NCBI RefSeq assembly: GCF_964026725.1
Contig: NZ_OZ034691.1
Coordinates: 186,001-250,000, forward strand
DNA length: 64,000 bases
Direction: 5' to 3'
Source of the DNA: Wolbachia endosymbiont (group B) of Germaria angustata
GTDB taxonomy: Bacteria; Pseudomonadota; Alphaproteobacteria; Rickettsiales; Anaplasmataceae
Below are positions 63,382 to 64,000 of this stretch, piece by piece. Every line of letters begins with the position of its first letter. Position 1 is the first letter of the stretch. The position numbers and the translations under genes are program-made. Below the pieces are notes generated by a model. That model made no database searches and was not told the DNA's origin. It worked only from the letters and a program-made list of their open reading frames with translations.

Positions 63382-63882
63382 CTATTTGCTTGAAAGCTCT
63401 GCTATGATATTTTCCACTTTTTCAGGAGTGAGATTTTCATAAAAGTCATTATTGATCTGCACCACAGGGGCATTAACGCATGCACCAAGACATTCAACTT
63501 CCTTTAAAGTAAATAGATTATCTTTAGTGGTTTCACCGATATTGATTCCAAGCTTCTTTTTAAAGGTACTTAAAACTTCCTCGCTATTGCATAACCAGCA
63601 AGGAGTTGTCCTACAAATTTGTATCAAATATTTACCCACTGGCTTTAAATTATACATGGTATAAAAATTTGCCACTTCATAAACGCGAATATGTGGAATA
63701 TGAAGCATGTCAGCAACGCAGCGCATGGCAGATTCAGGAACCCATCCGCATTGTTCTTGAACCAGGTATAGTAAAGGCATGACGGCACTACCTTCTCTAC
63801 CTTTAGGATACATCTCTATAGACTTTTTCGCTTTTCTGAGGTTGTCTGATGTAAAACTAAACTGTTCTTCTTTCTCTTTCAT
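63382..63882 (-). CDS. nuoE: NADH-quinone oxidoreductase subunit E
   Basis: 166 aa thioredoxin-like subunit of complex I carrying the N1a [2Fe-2S] cluster. The four cysteines are in CRTTPCWLC and CLGACVNAP (about 89-139). The opening FTSDNLRKAKKSIEMYPKGREGSAVMPLLYLVQEQCGWVPESAM is the family start. It is separated from nuoD, as usual for Wolbachia-type genomes, and forms a pair with tgt. The last ~118 bp of the window are its upstream region, with no feature I can define. Confidence 0.96.
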   Translation of the reverse strand: MKEKEEQFSFTSDNLRKAKKSIEMYPKGREGSAVMPLLYLVQEQCGWVPESAMRCVADMLHIPHIRVYEVANFYTMYNLKPVGKYLIQICRTTPCWLCNSEEVLSTFKKKLGINIGETTKDNLFTLKEVECLGACVNAPVVQINNDFYENLTPEKVENIIAELSSK

Positions 63883-64000
63883 CTAATAAGGTTCGTGTAA
63901 ATCTCAACAAATTATACTTGAAGAGTTAACAATTGCAATTGTTGGTTTTTTGAGCTCTACAATATTATATCTGTAGAGTGGGTGCACTCAATTTGTGAAT

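Noticed and set aside
1..64000. Search for rRNA, tRNA and riboswitch signatures in all gaps
   Set aside because: No gap showed a tRNA T-arm/acceptor pattern, rRNA sequence or a riboswitch core I recognise.

Overview
This window reads as a chromosomal segment of an obligate intracellular alphaproteobacterium of the order Rickettsiales, most likely Wolbachia. The evidence is strong AT bias, a VirB/Rickettsiales vir-type type IV secretion system (T4SS) scattered over two loci with four tandem virB6 genes, stand-alone nuoD and nuoE, a split ATP synthase F0 cluster, class I lysyl-tRNA synthetase, a long (type 2 / eukaryote-like) isoleucyl-tRNA synthetase, a PopZ-like protein, and many short dispersed repeats in the gaps. 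The assignment comes from protein recognition only; no database search was possible.

Layout. 1-5860 (minus): a secondary T4SS locus: a VirB2-like small membrane protein, a second VirB4 whose Walker A lysine is replaced by arginine, and a large exported Cys- and Gly-rich protein. 5960-14150: a candidate effector with a C-terminal membrane hairpin, cytochrome b561 and FabK/nitronate monooxygenase-like genes, nuoD, recJ and miaB. 14200-32700: housekeeping genes (ileS, pheT, atpB-atpE-atpF'-atpF, a glycosyltransferase, ctaA, pccA, gltX) with several lineage-specific proteins between them, including an 883-aa coiled membrane protein and a 225-aa membrane protein. 32700-34380: a repeat-rich island with hsp20. 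34380-39000: pdxJ, an HU-like gene, rplM-rpsI, a TolC-type gene, a PopZ-like gene and rlmE. 39150-39970: a repeat-containing membrane protein. 40560-42140: class I lysS. 42200-56880: the main T4SS operon virB3-virB4-virB6-1..4 plus an acidic downstream gene, tightly packed with overlaps. 56900-59740: rsmD, a decayed serine recombinase, mobile repeat fragments, a small orphan gene and a frameshifted membrane protein gene. 59860-63880: sodB, an M16 peptidase, a small membrane protein, tgt and nuoE.

The most unusual signal is a repeated intergenic unit at about 12548-12748 (minus), 32715-32995 (plus) and 58770-58960 (minus). Each copy carries a perfect AGGAGG ribosome-binding site followed by the same seven-codon ORF, MSRIPDT. 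The codons differ synonymously and the stop changes between TAA and TGA. Upstream of the ORF lie palindromic hairpin cores whose sequences change between copies but stay self-complementary. Two copies have a strong TTGACA-N17 promoter, and the plus-strand copy ends in a terminator-like hairpin. This looks like a family of structured leader or small RNAs with a conserved micro-peptide. I do not recognise it as described.

Other points: two genes (rlmE and the 883-aa gene) appear to begin at ATA codons, and the glycosyltransferase frame extends upstream with no usual start. Several accessory proteins share a C-terminal two-helix membrane hairpin, and palindromes sit between the -35 and -10 boxes of two promoters. 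No tRNA, rRNA or CRISPR array was found.
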